In this document: one piece after another, positions 43,038-56,790 of the stretch
How the letters are laid out: every line of letters starts with the position of its first letter
Position numbering within the stretch: the stretch's first letter is position 1
From: Erythroxylum novogranatense
Taxonomy: Eukaryota; Streptophyta; Magnoliopsida; Malpighiales; Erythroxylaceae
Assembly (NCBI GenBank): GCA_029891385.1
Contig: CM057233.1
Location: 48,686,063 to 48,750,062 of the forward strand
Direction: 5' to 3'
DNA length: 64,000 bases
Notes under the pieces: model-generated
The model's input: only the letters and a program-made list of their open reading frames with translations
Databases searched by the model: none
What the model was told of the DNA's origin: nothing
Program-made: the position numbers and the translations under genes

Positions 43038-46000
43038 TCATCGATTAGGCAGTAAATGTTACTATTTTCTCTATATCTTCCTCCCTTCCTTACCCGTAGT
43101 AAATATTTTTTTGGGCATTTCCTTTTTGTTTAATCACTGATTAATTACTAACAAGATTATTAATTGGTCTTTATATACTTCGACATCTACTTCAACGTTG
43201 TCTTACAATAATCACTATTATTTTAGTATATTGGAATAATAAGATGAAAAATTGTCACTCATAAATTTTATTAATACGTGACATATTGACCAAATATTCA
43301 TATCAACAACTTTATAAAGTTATAATATTTCTATAAATTAAATAATTTGATTTGTGTTTAATTATTATATCTAAATTAATTATATTGAAGTTTATTTAAA
43401 GTTAAATAATAAATTTTGATTTGATCAAATAACTATATAAATTATTTTTATACATTATGGAGTCGTCATCGTGCATATGCACTATGGTGACTCCGGAGAT
43501 TAAGAACTTGGATGTCGTGATTGTGCATATACACCATCGTGACTCTGAAGATAAAGATTTGGGATGTTGCCATTTATTTTCTAACTTTTACAATAATCAC
43601 CACTATTATTTGAGTCTGTTGGAATATCGGATGAAATTTTTTCAATAATGTAAAATATTTAATAATTGAAAATTATTATCAATACAGTAACAAATTCAAC
43701 AAATATTAATATTGACAATTTTTTAAAGTAGCAATATTTTTATTAATAAAATATTTTGAATTCTTTTTAGTGATTATATCAAAATTAATTATTTTCAAGT
43801 ATATTTAAACAGTACGGATTAGTATAAAGTTTTATTATTATGACGACATTATTATGCACATGTTATATATAATTAATGGATTATATTATAATAACCATAT
43901 AATTAAAATCACATTGCTCTACGTCTCCACCAAAAATCTTGGCCATGTGAAATCATCTGAGAGAGAACCAGCAAAAAATGTGAGACGGATCCGATTTAGT
44001 GTGCACGGGCGTGAACTTCTCTCACACCCATGAGTCTTACACGGGTGTCACAACTTCCTGTACGTCGATGACTTTCTCACACACGTGACTTTTCTCCCTC
44101 ATGCCCATTAGTGTTAATTGTTGGACGATTCTTAATTGTCATATCAAGACACTATGCTCTCTAACAGTTAATGTGGCTTAATTTTTAATTATTCACCCAA
44201 GAGCATTTCCAAACTAAACACTATTGTTTCTTTTCATCGCAACTTTCTTCCTCCTCTCTTTTTATAATTTTCCCATTTCTATCTCTATTTTGCCTTATTT
44301 TTACTTCATTTTCCGTTGATGATTGTATAAAATACTTAATTATATTATGAAATTTTCTTTTATTTGTAGGCATGACTTAACTTGTCACACGCATAAACTA
44401 AACCCTGTTAGACCCTTTTACATAAAAATATCATTTAATTATATAATGTAATTTTATTCTATTTGTAGGTGTGACTTAACTTGTCGCACACATAAACTAA
44501 ACCCTATTAGACCATAAAAATACCATTTAATTTATAAATTTTTTTAAATACATTCATACATGAGTTTACTTTCGCTAATGTATGTTACGAATTTTGCTTA
44601 AATTAATTCCGCTTCTTTCCCACCTAGTGACAAAATCTTATACATATCGATAACTCTTTTGTTTGACTTATTTATGTTTCAGAATTTTTTGGGAGACGCC
44701 GCAATATTTTGATTTTATAGGTCGGCTATTTAGAATGACAACTTATTTGGTTATTGTTGATGAAATCTATAGATTATTAATGTTGCTTTAATAAACATTA
44801 AATATATTTTACATTTTTACAAAGAAGTCTTCCTTTTTATTTAAAGTCTAGTCCGAAAGAGTTACATTCCATTTTCATTTGGTTTCCAATTCTATCTATT
44901 TCCATCCTCTTGTTCTATTGCTTCAAAATGAGTTACGTAGAAAATATATCTCAAGTTCAGAAAATTAAATATGTTATTCGGTGTCTAACAGAGAAAACTT
45001 CCTTATCACAAAACTAGGTAAGTGCTTCTTTTTCTTTCCTATTTTGTATTTTTAAGCAGAAAAACCAAATCGATGTAAATATTGCGCTAATTATTAATTT
45101 TGCATGACATTATTTTTTGCTTGATCACAGAAAAATTTTGTACCAAGAATTGTGTTGCAAGGTTCTTAAGAGCTAACAACAACAATGTTTATTTAGCTGT
45201 AAAACAATTAAAAGCTTGCCTTTCTTGGAAAGAGAGCATATTTATGGGTATATTTATAATTTCCACTTTTATTTTTATCCATATTGTTTTCATCCTTCTT
45301 CTTTTCTAGATTCTTTTTTTGAAATACAGACAAGTTAACAGTTGATGAATTTACAGATGAAATCGGAAAAGGATTTGCTTATTTAACAAGTCTTGATGAG
45401 AGCTGTAAACCTGTTTTGGTAATTTTTAAATTCTATCAATTATGTCTTTTTTTCAATACTTTTTATCTGTTGAATTTCTAAATTTTATTTTGGCATTAAT
45501 CGTTTCTAAATTTGTTACTAATCATCATTACACGAAGTTTCATCCGCACAAATGTAAGTCAACATATTTAATTTTTCTTTTATTTCCTTTTTTATCGCCC
45601 TTATTTGATAATTGTCCATTGTCATATTTTCATTTGATTTTATAGGTTTACACATTTCATTGCTTTTACTTTGGTAGTAGCCATATCAACAATGCGTAAA
45701 AACTCTGAAGAATTTATTATTCTCTTTCATTCAAGTATGTTTAGTCGTTAACAATAAGATGATAATAACTATTATATAAAAATTCCCTTTAATTTTTGAT
45801 AATAATTTTATATTTACAGGTTTTACAACTTCGTTTTGTCTTTCATGAATACATTTTATCTATTTTAAAATTATTGTCAATTATTATCCGTCCAGACTTC
45901 ACAAGATGTTCCTTGTCAATCCCCTTTCTGATTTGTTATATTTGGAAGGTGATATTCATACCTATTCTTCTTGTTTATATTCTTATTTTTTTTCAAAACT

Positions 46001-47222
46001 GTGGCATTTTGCTAATATAGAATTCAAAATTTAATTTTTATTGTAGGGTATTAAACCATTTCTCCAATTTTTGATCGTCACGCATATCGTATATTCATTG
46101 GACTTTGAAGAAACATTGGAATTCCCCAAAGATCTTTCCACAAGATTAACTGTTAAAAGATGGATCATACTCTTCCAGGTTTTCGTTGTCAGTCTCCTAA
46201 TATTCTATCCTGAACAAACCATGGTATCTTACTCTAACTGAGCCAGCTTCTACGTCATACATTAATTCCTTAAATGCTAGATCTATTTCCTTTGAATCGC
46301 CTCATGCAACAGCTACGAATAAAACTTTATTCCCATTTACTCCAATTCCACAGCTAGTTACCGAACCAGTAATATTTGCTCAACCACAAACCGCACAACC
46401 TTCTTTTTTACAGTCGCTAGTTATGTATTTATTTTCCAAAAAAAATAATACATTTGGGGAATGTAACCGGGCTTTTTTTACTATTGTTAAAATTTATAGG
46501 ATCCCCTATAATGAGGCTATTTTTAGGTCAATCATGCGACCTCCAATTGGTGGTGTCCTATCTATTGTACCAATGGGAATTAACTTTTCTATATCAAATC
46601 GATTTAAAGACAGTGATAGTGTGCGCCTTATTTTTATTATATATCATTCCCCTATTCTTTTAATATAATGAAATGTGTATTTAATTAAATCTTTTCTGTT
46701 TTATAACAATATGAATTTTTTCCTCGATTTTAAATTACTAAAATGACAATTATTAAGTTCAATGTCATGAAAAATTGGCTTTTATGAAATATTAGTGTAG
46801 ACAATTAATCAACGGTTTATTATTGTTCACTATTTTGCATTACATATGTATAATAACAATTTTATGTATATTATTTATAATTTATTTTTATATTACCATA
46901 ACTATTAATTATAATTCATTAACAATTATTTGAATGAATGCATTATTGTTAATAATTACTGAATATATTCATTATATTCAACAAATGCTTTATTATATTA
47001 AAATTAATTTTTAACAATGGTTTAGGTATATTTTAACAATAAAATAAGAACAAATATATTCACAATCTGTTCTTGTTTAAATAATCAATCACTTAAATCT
47101 TTTTAATTCATTAATTAATTATATATAAATTACAACTAAAAAAACGGCTAAATTAACTTACTCCTGAAGCTCTAAACTTAATTTAGTAATCACATTTTAT
47201 TTTATTTAAATTTGTTAATCAC
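43038..47222. repeat. Duplicated unit, copy A, right part
   Basis: Collinear with 49,137-52,937. It holds a fragment of plus-oriented gypsy-like LTR text (43,449-44,160, with 'gtgcatatgcac' words and 'ctccaccaaaaatcttggcc'), two short repeats 'gtgacttaacttgtcgcac' at about 44,370 and 44,470, and the Sec14-like pseudogene. The 63-residue frame at 43,457-43,648 covers the palindromic words and is not called. 46,670-47,222 is AT-rich and gene-free. Confidence 0.85.
44928..46668 (+). pseudogene. Sec14/CRAL-TRIO-like pseudogene, copy A
   Basis: Six exons can be read with plant-type introns: 44,928-45,017; 45,131-45,247; 45,330-45,418; 45,646-45,734; 45,830-45,948; 46,047 to about 46,620. Exon 2 has the CRAL-TRIO N-terminal pattern CVARFLRANNNNVYLAVKQL; exon 3 ends ...DESCKPVL; exon 4 has NSEEFIILF; the last exon has SLDFEETLEF and a C-terminal MRPPIGGVLSIV that resembles plant Sec14p-like phosphatidylinositol-transfer proteins. 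Such proteins bind and exchange lipids at membranes. The defects are a TAG at the last codon of exon 1 (CAG in copy B), one base lost at the start of exon 2, a stop in exon 5, and an extra A near 46,150 in the last exon. It has a real start codon and full length, but is broken. Confidence 0.75.
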
Positions 47223-47492
47223 TTACTCATAACTACTGAAACGAATTAAGACACCACAAAATTCAAACAGATGCATAATGACAAAAAATTTAGAAACATC
47301 AAATAAGGAAATGCATGAAACAAAAACAACAAATGAGGAATGTTTTTACATTGATGAAGAAGGGGGAGGTGATGGAGGCAGAGATGGGACGTGAAGTCCT
47401 TGCATCTCCCAAGCCTTATGAATTTTCTTTTTCAACTTTTGCTGCTGATGGGCTATCAATTGCATTTGTTCATTCATCGCATTAAGTTGTTT

Positions 47493-48450
47493 TTATGTGT
47501 TACTGGAAGTGGTATCCGACAATTTGTATACTCTTTTCCAATCCTTTGGTGCACCTTCGTCCTCACTTGATTCGTACGACGCAATGGGAGGTGTAGAACT
47601 GGAAGCGTCGACTGAGAACTTGAATTTATATGTAGCACATGTCCGATGATTTTTAAGCTGCATCTTATCATGTAGCAATATTTCCGCACATTTTAAATAT
47701 GGCACATAAAAAAACTCACACTTCATAAACGTTAGTCCACTAACATTAACCTGGAAATGCTTAGCCAGAGTAGTAGCTAAATTGCCCATTCCTAGTGATG
47801 CTTCTTTCTTTGTCACAGATTGAATCAGAGATTGGAAAAAATGAACGATGCTAGGTTTGTGCCTTTCATCTATGCAATATAATAGCGACAAATCCTTAGT
47901 TGAGCATTTGTTGCTTTGACTTTTTCCAAAGACAACATAACATATGAATTTATGAAGCAGTAACTGATCAGCAAAAATTATGTAACAATTCAATGCATTA
48001 TGAGGATTGAACTTAGGCAAATCAATTAAAAACTTCCAATAAGTGGTAGTTGAGAAGGTCTGATGGCAACCTTCTACCTCTGTCCTAGGAAACTGGAAAA
48101 ACTCCCGTAACAAGCTCTCATATAATCTATAAAGCTCACCTTGTAATTTGAACCAAAATTTCTTAGGTTTATTCGATTGAAACTTAAATGATGTGAAGAA
48201 TTCTAATGCGAGTTTAGGAGAAATGGGATAATCTATCTATACAAATTGGCTCGAACTGCCTCTATTAGAGAATGTCATTACTTTATCTTTTAAACCTATC
48301 TGTTCTAAGAGGTTGAAATTGAAATATCGTGTAGTGAGAATCGATTTTTTTAAGAGCCAAATACCTCAACCTTTCTTCCGTGTCTACACCCATTTTAATT
48401 CTCAGCTCAGCTTCAATTTCTTTAAAACTTTTGTTCGATCTCGAAGGCAT
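47493..48450 (-). pseudogene. Plant retrotransposon ORF1-like pseudogene, copy B
   Basis: Starts with MPSRSNKSFKEIEAEL at 48,450. Compared with copy A it lacks about 13 codons after 'KMGVD'. The C-terminal two-thirds is open for 206 residues (48,113-47,493): TFSTTTYWKFLIDLP, HNALNCYIIFADQLLLHKFI, then CSTKDLSLLYCIDERHKPSI, and an acidic Ser-rich tail. The layout resembles the 'r.l.P......v....alLlycil.g..idvg..i' helices of ATHILA ORF1/Transposase_32-like proteins. Frameshifts near 48,280 and 48,120 break the front part. The function of the family is unknown. It may be distantly related to the accessory frame of the Sirevirus at 18.5-20.6 kb. Confidence 0.6.
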
Positions 48451-51046
48451 GACGACATAAAAACCTACAAAAATTAGCCAAAGAAATAAGACCAATTTTA
48501 CAACCCTAAAAAATAGGAATCTGTGAAAATTAAAGGAATAGAGGAGAAACAAAGACAATGATGACTCGAAAGCTCACAAATGTCAAGCTTTTAACGAAAG
48601 ATTTTAACTAACTTACAAGTTTTGTAGAAACTTTTGACAAAATCAACGATATCTGTGAAAGGAAAGTTAAGCAAGAGGAGAGTAAAAAAAGAAGCGCTCA
48701 AAGAAAATAGAAGACCTGTTTTAATTTACACTTCTTATGGGTCGCAACCTGTACTGATTGTTTTAATAAAAAAATATTTATTTTAAAATTTTAAAAAACA
48801 CATTTACAATTAGTTCATTTTTACAATTTTCCTCTATTTTATGTTAATTGTAATTTTTATATAATCAATTTTCTCTTTGAATTATAATTTATTTATTTAT
48901 TTATTTATTATCTGAGTGTAGGAGTGACTATAATCTTTCATTTTAAATATATATATATATATCTCATTATAGGATTTAAAGTTAAGATTTCTATTTTGAA
49001 CAAAGGCTAAAATTTATTTTACATGCTTTATTAAGTTGGATAATTCTGTAATTACTATTTTCTCTTTCTATTATATATATTCAATTGTTATTAATAATAA
49101 TTGTTTTACATAATTAGTTGATCCATTGAAAAAATTTCATCGATTAGGCTGTAAATGTTACTATTTTCTCTATATCTTCCTCCTTCCTTACTCGTAGTAA
49201 ATATTTTTTGACATTTCCTTATTATTTAATCGTTGATTAATTACTAACAAGATTATTAATTGATCTTTATATACTTCGACATCTGCTTCAACGTTGTCTT
49301 ACAGTAATCACTATTATTTTAGTATATTGAAATAATAAGATGAAAACATTGTCAGTTATATAAAATATATAATAATTAGAACTTTTTATTAATACGTGAC
49401 ATATTGACCAAATATTCATATCAACAACTTTATAAAGTTATAATATTTCTATAAATTAAATAATTTGATTTGTGTTTAATTATTATATCAAAATTAATTA
49501 TATTCAAGTTTATTTAAAGTTAAATAATAAATTTTGATTCGATCAAATAATTATACAAATTATTTTTATACATTATGGAGTCGTCGTCGTGCATATGCAT
49601 GATAGCATCTCCGGAGATTAAGAACTCAGATGTTGTGATCGTGCGTATGCACCATTGCTACTCCGAAGATGAAGATTTGGGATGTCACCATTTATTTTCT
49701 GACTTTTACAATAATCACTATTATTTGAGTTTGTTGAATATCAGGATGAAAATTTTTCAGTAATGTAAAATATTTAATAACTGAAAATTATCATCAATAC
49801 AGTAACAAATTCAACAAATATTAATATTGACAATTTCCTAAAGTAACAATATTTTTATTAATAAAATATTTTGAATTTTTTAGTGATTATATCAAAATTA
49901 GTTATTTTTAGGTATATTTAAACAGTACGAATTAGTATAAAGTTTTATTAATATGACGACATTATTATGCACATATTATATATAATTAATGGATCATATT
50001 ATAATAACCATATAATTAAAATCACATTGCTCTACGTCTCCACAAAAAATCTTGTCCATGTGAAATCATCTGAGAGAGAACAAGCAAAAAATGTGAGACG
50101 GATTTGATTTAGTGTGCACAAGCGTGAAATTCTCTCACACCCGTTAGTCTTACACGGGTGTCACAACTTCCTGCATGCCAATGACTTTCTCACACGCATG
50201 ACTTTTATCTCTCAAGCCCATTAGCGTTAATTTTTGGGCGATTCTTAAATGTAATATCAAGACATTGTGCTCTCTAATAGTTAATGTGACTTAATTTTTA
50301 ATTGTGCACCCGAGAGCATTTACAAACTAAACACTATTGTTTCTTTTCACCATAACTTTCTTCCTCCTCACTTTTCTTAATTTTCCTGTTTCTATCTCTA
50401 TTTTGCCTTATTTTCACTTCATTTTCCATTGCTGATTGTATAAAATATTTAATTATATAATGTAATTTTCTTTTATTTGTAGGTATGACTTAACTTGTCG
50501 CACTCATAAACTAAACCTTGTTAGACCCTTTTCAATAAAAATGTCATTTAATTATATAATGTTAATTTATTCTATTTGTAGGTGTGACTTAACTTGTCGC
50601 ACGCATAAACTAAACCCTGTTAGACCCTTTTCAATAAAAATACCATTTAATTTATAAATTTTTTAAAATACATTCAAACATGAGTTTACATTCGCTGATG
50701 TATGTTAGGAATTTTTTTAAATTAATTATGTTCCTTTCCCGCCTAGTGACAAAATCTTATACATATCGATAACTCTTTTGTTTAACTTATTTATGTTTCA
50801 GTATTTTTCGAGATACGTTGCAATATTTTGTTTTTATAGGTCGGCTATTTAAAATGACAACTTATTTGGTTATTGCTGATGAAATCTGTAGATTATTAAT
50901 GTTACTTTAATAAACATTAAATATATTTTACATTTTACAAAGAAGTCTTCCTTTTATTTAAAGTCTAGTCAGAAAGAGTTACATTCCATTTTCATTTGGT
51001 TTCCAATTCTGTTGCTATTTCCATCCTCTTGTTTTACTCCTTCAAA

Positions 51047-52375
51047 ACGAGTTACGTAGAAAATATATCTCAAGTTCAAAAAATTAAATATGTCATTCAA
51101 TGTCTAATAGAAAAAACTTCCTTATCACAAAACCAGGTAAGTGTTTCTTTTTTTTCTTTTTTTTTATTTTTAAACAGGAAAAACCAAATCGGTATAAATA
51201 TTGCGTTAAATATTAATTTTGCATGACATTATTTTTTGCTTGATCACGAAAAAATTTTATACCAAGAATTGTGTTGCAAGATTCTTAAGAGCTAACAACA
51301 ACAACGTTTATTTAGCTGCAAAAAAATTAAAAGCCTGCCTTTCTTGGAGAGAGAGCATATTTATGAGTATTTTTATATTTTCCGCTTTTATTTCTATGCA
51401 TATTGTTTTCATCCTTCTTCTTTTCTAGATTCTTTTTTGAAATACTGACAAATCAACAATGCATAAAAACTCTGAAGAATTTGTTATTCTCTTTGATGCA
51501 AGTATGTTTAGTCATTAACAATAAGATTATAATAATTATTATTTAAAAAATTCCCCTTTTAACATCATTATAGTATTTTTATATTTACAGGTTTTTACAA
51601 ATCCGCTTTACCTTTCATGAATACATTTTTATTTGTTTTTAAAATTATTGCCAATTATTATCTGTCCAGACTTCACAAGATGTTCCTCGTCTATCCCCCC
51701 TCTCTAATATGTTATTTATGGAAGATGATGTTCATACCTATTCTTCTTGTTTTTCAAAATAGTGGCATTCTCCTAATATAGAATTCAAAATTTAATTTTT
51801 ATTGCAGGGTATTAAACCATTTCTCCAATTTTCGACCGTCACCCGTATCGTATATTCATTGGACTTTGAAGAAACATTAGAATTCCCCAAAGATCTTTCC
51901 ACAAGATAAACTGTTAAAGATGGATCATACACTTCCAGGTTTTTGTTGTCAGTCTCCCAATATTCTAACCTGAACAAACCATGGTATCTTACTCTAACTG
52001 ATCCAGCTTCTACGTCCTACATTAATTCCTTAAATGCTAGATCTATTTCTTTTGAATCGCCTCATGCAACAACGGCGTATAAAGCTTTATTCCTATTTAC
52101 TCCAATTACATGGTGAGTTACCGAACCAGTTAAATTTGCTCAACCACCCTTTTTTTTACGGTCATTAGTTACGTATTTGTTTTCCAAAAAACAAAATCTA
52201 GGGAATGTAACCGGGCTTTTTTACCATTCTTAAAATTTTATAGGATATCCTATAATGAGGCTATTTATAGGTCAATCATGTGACCTCGAATAGGTGGTGT
52301 CCTATCTATTGTACCAAAGGGAAATAACTTTTCTGTATCAAGTCGATTTTAAGACGGTGATAGTGTGCACCTTAT
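51047..52375 (+). pseudogene. Sec14/CRAL-TRIO-like pseudogene, copy B
   Basis: Same gene as copy A, decayed differently. The start codon is ACG (51,047-51,049) instead of ATG. Exon 1 ends in an intact CAG before GTAAG (51,137). The acceptor of intron 1 is CACG instead of CACAG. Exon 3 and the first half of exon 4 are removed by a deletion of roughly 350 bp near 51,450. Exon 5 stays open ([30 protein letters not shown]) where copy A has a stop. In the last exon a TAA stands where copy A has TTA. A 61-residue minus-strand frame at 51,792-51,977 is a shadow. Confidence 0.75.
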
Positions 52376-52937
52376 TTTTATTATATATCATTGCCCTTTT
52401 CTTTTAATAAAATGAAATGTATATTTAATTAAATCTTTTCCGTTTTATAAAATCTGAATTTTCCTGATTTTAAATTACTAAAATGACAATTATTAAGTTC
52501 AATGTCATGGAAAAATTGGTTTTATGAAATATTAGTGTCGACAATTAATCAACATTTTATTATTGTTCACTATTTTGCATTACATATGGATAATAGAATT
52601 ATTATGTATATTATTTATCATTTCTTTGTTTTGTTACTACAACTATTAATTATAATTCATTAACAATTATTTGAATGAATGAATTATTGTAAATAATTAT
52701 TGAATATATTCATTATATTCAAAAATGCTTTATTATATTAAAATTAAATTTTAACAATAAAATAAGAACAAATATATTTACAATATGTTCTTGTTTAAAT
52801 AATCAATCACTTAATTTTTTAATTAATTAATTAATTATGTATAAATTACCGTTGATATAAAACGACTAAATTAACTTACCCTTGTAGCTTTAAGCTTAAT
52901 TTAGTAATCACATTTTATTTTATTTAAATTTATTAAT

Positions 52938-55900
52938 CAATCAATCACCGTATAGTCTTGAATTAATCAATCATTCAAATGCATAAAAACTGTTATCTTG
53001 TTTTTTTTACTAATTGATTAAGCCCAAGTTTATTATATAAATTGACGACATTTTCATGATTTTTATTACACTTCTTGGCTCCTATTTCTAGATTTTATGC
53101 TTAATTTGACTCTTGAATGTCTGCCTTTATTTTATGTAATTTGAGAGTAAAATTGTCATAAATCAGTATTAATTGCACTAATCAATTTTCTGAAAACAAT
53201 TGATATTGCAAACTACCATTTGTTAATTGTAGGAGACTCAAGAAAAAGAGACTCAAGAAGAAGAAATAAAGTTAAGGAAATGTTGAAGTCAACAATTCAA
53301 CAGGTGCAATAGGAAGTTTGTCGCAGTGAAGTATGAAGAATTCCAAGCAGAATTTTCGAGAAAAGTTCGCCACGACGAAAATTAATTCTATCACTGTGGC
53401 AAAAGAACCAACACTCCAGTTAAAACTTTCGGGAAAAGTTTGTCACAACGAACTTATTTGTCGCCATGGCAACCCTTCAAATACCCGAACTATTTTTGAA
53501 AGTTTACCCACTGTGCAACCCGAACCATAACCCGTTTCTTTTAAAACGTATCTATTTTAGGTTAAGAGAAGAGAGTCGACAGAGTTTTTATCATAACACA
53601 CTCAATCTCTCTACCTTCGGACTCACCTTCATCCCCTCTCATCCATTCCACCATCTACTCCTTCACCGACAAGTACTACCATAGATGTTTCCAGTGGGTT
53701 CCCGGTTGTGAATTCTCCTAAAATTATGCTTGGCTAGGCACCTCTTTCCTCTTAAAAATGTAGCAATGGCTAGAGTTCAATGGGCTTCAAAGGAGAGTAG
53801 TTTATTCCATGTTTAGCTACATTGTTATGAACTCCTAGGTTTAGGATTTGTAATTTGTAGTTGAATATTCTTGGTTAGAGTTTAATCAAGTGTTAGATAT
53901 TCAATGTGTTATTGGGATTGGTTGATGTAGAACTTTGAACTTGAATATATGAAGTCTCATATTTGTCTATTTGTGATCTGGTTAATTCTCTTTTATCTGC
54001 CTGGTTGTGTTTGATATTGAGTTGATTCTAGATCCCAAATTGACTTATTGCATTGACTTACCCATTGCACACACTAAGAGCATTCAACAAGGTTTTAAGT
54101 AATGAAGTTCATTGATTAAACCTTGGACTTAAAGAGTTCTTTAAGGTTTATCATTTGAAACTTAATGATTCACTCCCATTAAAATTCATTTCGAACTATG
54201 ATAGCCAGAGCTCATTTTCAAGAGGATACTATCATCATTTGATAGTTGTTTTTGTTTTATCGCTTTTCTATTCCTGAAATCCAAAAATACTTTTCATTAC
54301 ATTTTCTTACAATTTTGTCCAAATTTCTAAAGATTAAAACCCCCACTTCCTTGCTATTTTGGTTTGCATATCATGACATATAGGCTAGCTTAGTTCCATT
54401 CATAATATTCCGATTAAGTGAAACGACTTGAGGTTGCATTCTATACTGCAATCCTTGGAATTAAAATTTTTGATTTGATCTCCAAAGGTAAAAACAAAAA
54501 GGCTTCGAATAACTAATATTAATATTTCAATCTTAATCAAACAATCACTGTATAATCGTTTTCGTGTAAACTTAACTTTTCTGACTTACAACTCTAAACT
54601 TAATTTAATAATTACATTTTATTTTATTTAAATTTGATGATTAGTTACTCATATTTAAATTAATCAATATGTTCATCATATTTTATTTGTTTATTTAATT
54701 TTATATAAATTAGTATATAATAATTAATCATAATTGCTGTATATATTTTTAGCTATTTAACTAATTAATTTTGTATTTACACTTAACATTAATTATAATT
54801 ACCTTATATTATTTTGACCTAAACAATTTTGGATTCTTTCTTGTATCATTATTTCAGATCCTAAAAAATTGAGTTATCTTTTTTTAATTCAATTTTAATA
54901 TTTTAGTCTTAATCAATCAATTGTCGTATAGTCATTTCTGATTGAAAGAAGTTACATCGTAATTATTTTTTTCAGAAACAAGCCGTTAGCGTCTTTATCT
55001 TTTTACTCTTTAAATTTTCTTCTCTAACCTAACACTGAGATCATATTTGACTTAACGAATTAAACAATTTCTTCGTGCAAACGTAATTTCTTTGACCTAC
55101 TTTCTCCTTTCACTTTTCTTCTTCTTCAACCTAAATACATCAGATTCTCTATTCCAGAAAAAAAGAACAAAAGTAAGATTTCCTACTTTAACAAACAAAG
55201 AAGAGGCCATTGATATTAGTAAGTTATTCTTTGTTCGTGTTTTTTACATTTTAAAATATTTATAATTTTTATAAAATGGCATTTGTATCTTCTGTTTATT
55301 ACATTTTAGTCAATTTTATTTGTTATCATCTAATTTCCTATTTAGTCAATTTTATTTGTTATCATCTAATTTCCTATTTACACCATTTAACCTGTGATTT
55401 TCATCTTGATACGCTTAGATAACAAATATTAGATTATCGTGATTATATTGTGTCATAGGACTATGTTATGTTGATATGCAACATGTTTAGGATAATAATA
55501 TCTTTGTTTTCATTTATTATTATCGAGTTTTGTAGAAGATGAATTAAGGATACATTCGCACAAATGTTTCGTTTATTAATTTTAAATCTTTCATTAAAAA
55601 GTTTATTTTATTATTATATAACTCATTTATAAATAACTCATTAAATTTTATTGCATTTATAATTTTAATTGTTTTAACTAAATATTTTAAAAGTGACTTA
55701 TATTATTGCAATAATACCAATTGCTAATATTATTGATTATTAATTATTATTATTATACTTATTACTTCTTATTAATTATAGTTAAATTTTAAATTTTAAA
55801 TTGTTGATGATATACTATATTATTGTGTAATTTTCCAATACAAAAAATTTAAATGTTGAAAATGTGAAATACAAATGGATAAAATATAGACAATAAATAC

Positions 55901-56642
55901 ATATATAAAAATCGTAATAAAAAGCTATCAAATTTAAGCATCATTCAATTATTTCTTTGTTAATAAATCAAATAATCTAGTTAGTTTTATTTTATAAAAA
56001 ATCATTTCATATTTGCAATTAGATTATTGATTTTTTCGATGTTATTTTTCTAATTGCATTTAACCTTCATGTTTTTAGGTTTTCGCTTATTGCCTAGTTC
56101 ATTCTTGCACTACTTAGGTATGTTTAGTTATCTTACAAAAATATATTGTATAATATTTTGGTATAGTTGTTCATGACATATTCCTTTTCATTGATATAAT
56201 AATTAGTTTCTTGTTTATATTTTTGTATTTCATGACTTACATATACAATTTCACTTTATTAGTATACTCGGTTACATCATATTTTCATGAATTAACTTTC
56301 TTATATATCTTTTAATCCTTTGTTTATCTTATGTTAGATTTAACCCATATTATTTTCCAAACTTTTCAAATTTTTCCTAATTAGTTAAATGCTTAGATAA
56401 TCATGTTTGTTAAATATATAGTTTTGTTATATTTTCTTAAATGTATTGTTAACCTTATTTGTCAATTCTATGCTTATTAGATGTTTTCTTTTATTTATTC
56501 ACAAATATAGATGTTAGTGCTTCATTATAAACTCTTTATTAAATCTATGCTTTGTTACATGTATTGTCTTACAATTTTTATTATACCGACATTCATAAAT
56601 GTAATGTATACTTTTTATACAAGTCTTCTTTAATATTATTTA

Positions 56643-56680
<38 letters not shown>

Positions 56681-56790
56681 TGTATATATTTCACGAATAT
56701 TATTACCACAAATATTTTGATCTTTTTGACAAACATTATCAATCGATACATCAAAAGTGTTAATGTTATCTACATCATTCAGGCATTAAC
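52938..56790. other. Gene-free AT-rich stretch with repeat relics
   Basis: No gene seen. It contains a possible 1.5 kb LTR (52,991-54,496), a diverged echo of the duplicated-unit end (54,570-54,650), a 36 bp unit twice at 55,307-55,378 ('tagtcaattttatttg...'), and a TA microsatellite at about 56,648-56,678. Frames at 53,333-53,684 fall in the LTR-like part and have no domain. Confidence 0.65.
52991..54496 (+). repeat. Possible solo LTR, 1.5 kb
   Basis: Candidate ends TGTTATCTTG and GGTAAAAACA, with neighbours AAAAC and AAAAG (four of five). Around 53,310-53,480 it has the kind of short palindromic words found in other LTRs here ('cgccacgacg', 'cactgtggc', 'cgccatggc'). The boundaries are uncertain; the low-complexity neighbours make the target match weak. 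Confidence 0.3.

Larger units (their letters stand above)
47223..52937. repeat. Duplicated unit, copy B (intact layout)
   Basis: A 5.7 kb unit in direct tandem with copy A and, by eye, roughly 90 percent alike. It has the same order: ORF1-like pseudogene (minus), AT-rich spacer, LTR-like fragment with palindromic words (49,570-50,280), then the Sec14-like pseudogene. At 49,136 it shows 'aaatttcatcgattagg' with a single TCATC, which is the uninterrupted target of the giant element. Both copies end with 'tagtaatcacattttatttt'. Related text recurs at 54,570-54,650. No terminal inverted repeats or target duplications are evident. Confidence 0.85.

Noticed and set aside
43457..43648. Small conserved frame also found at 49,575-49,763
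   Set aside because: The whole unit is duplicated, so conservation is expected; the frame covers palindromic LTR words and has no domain.
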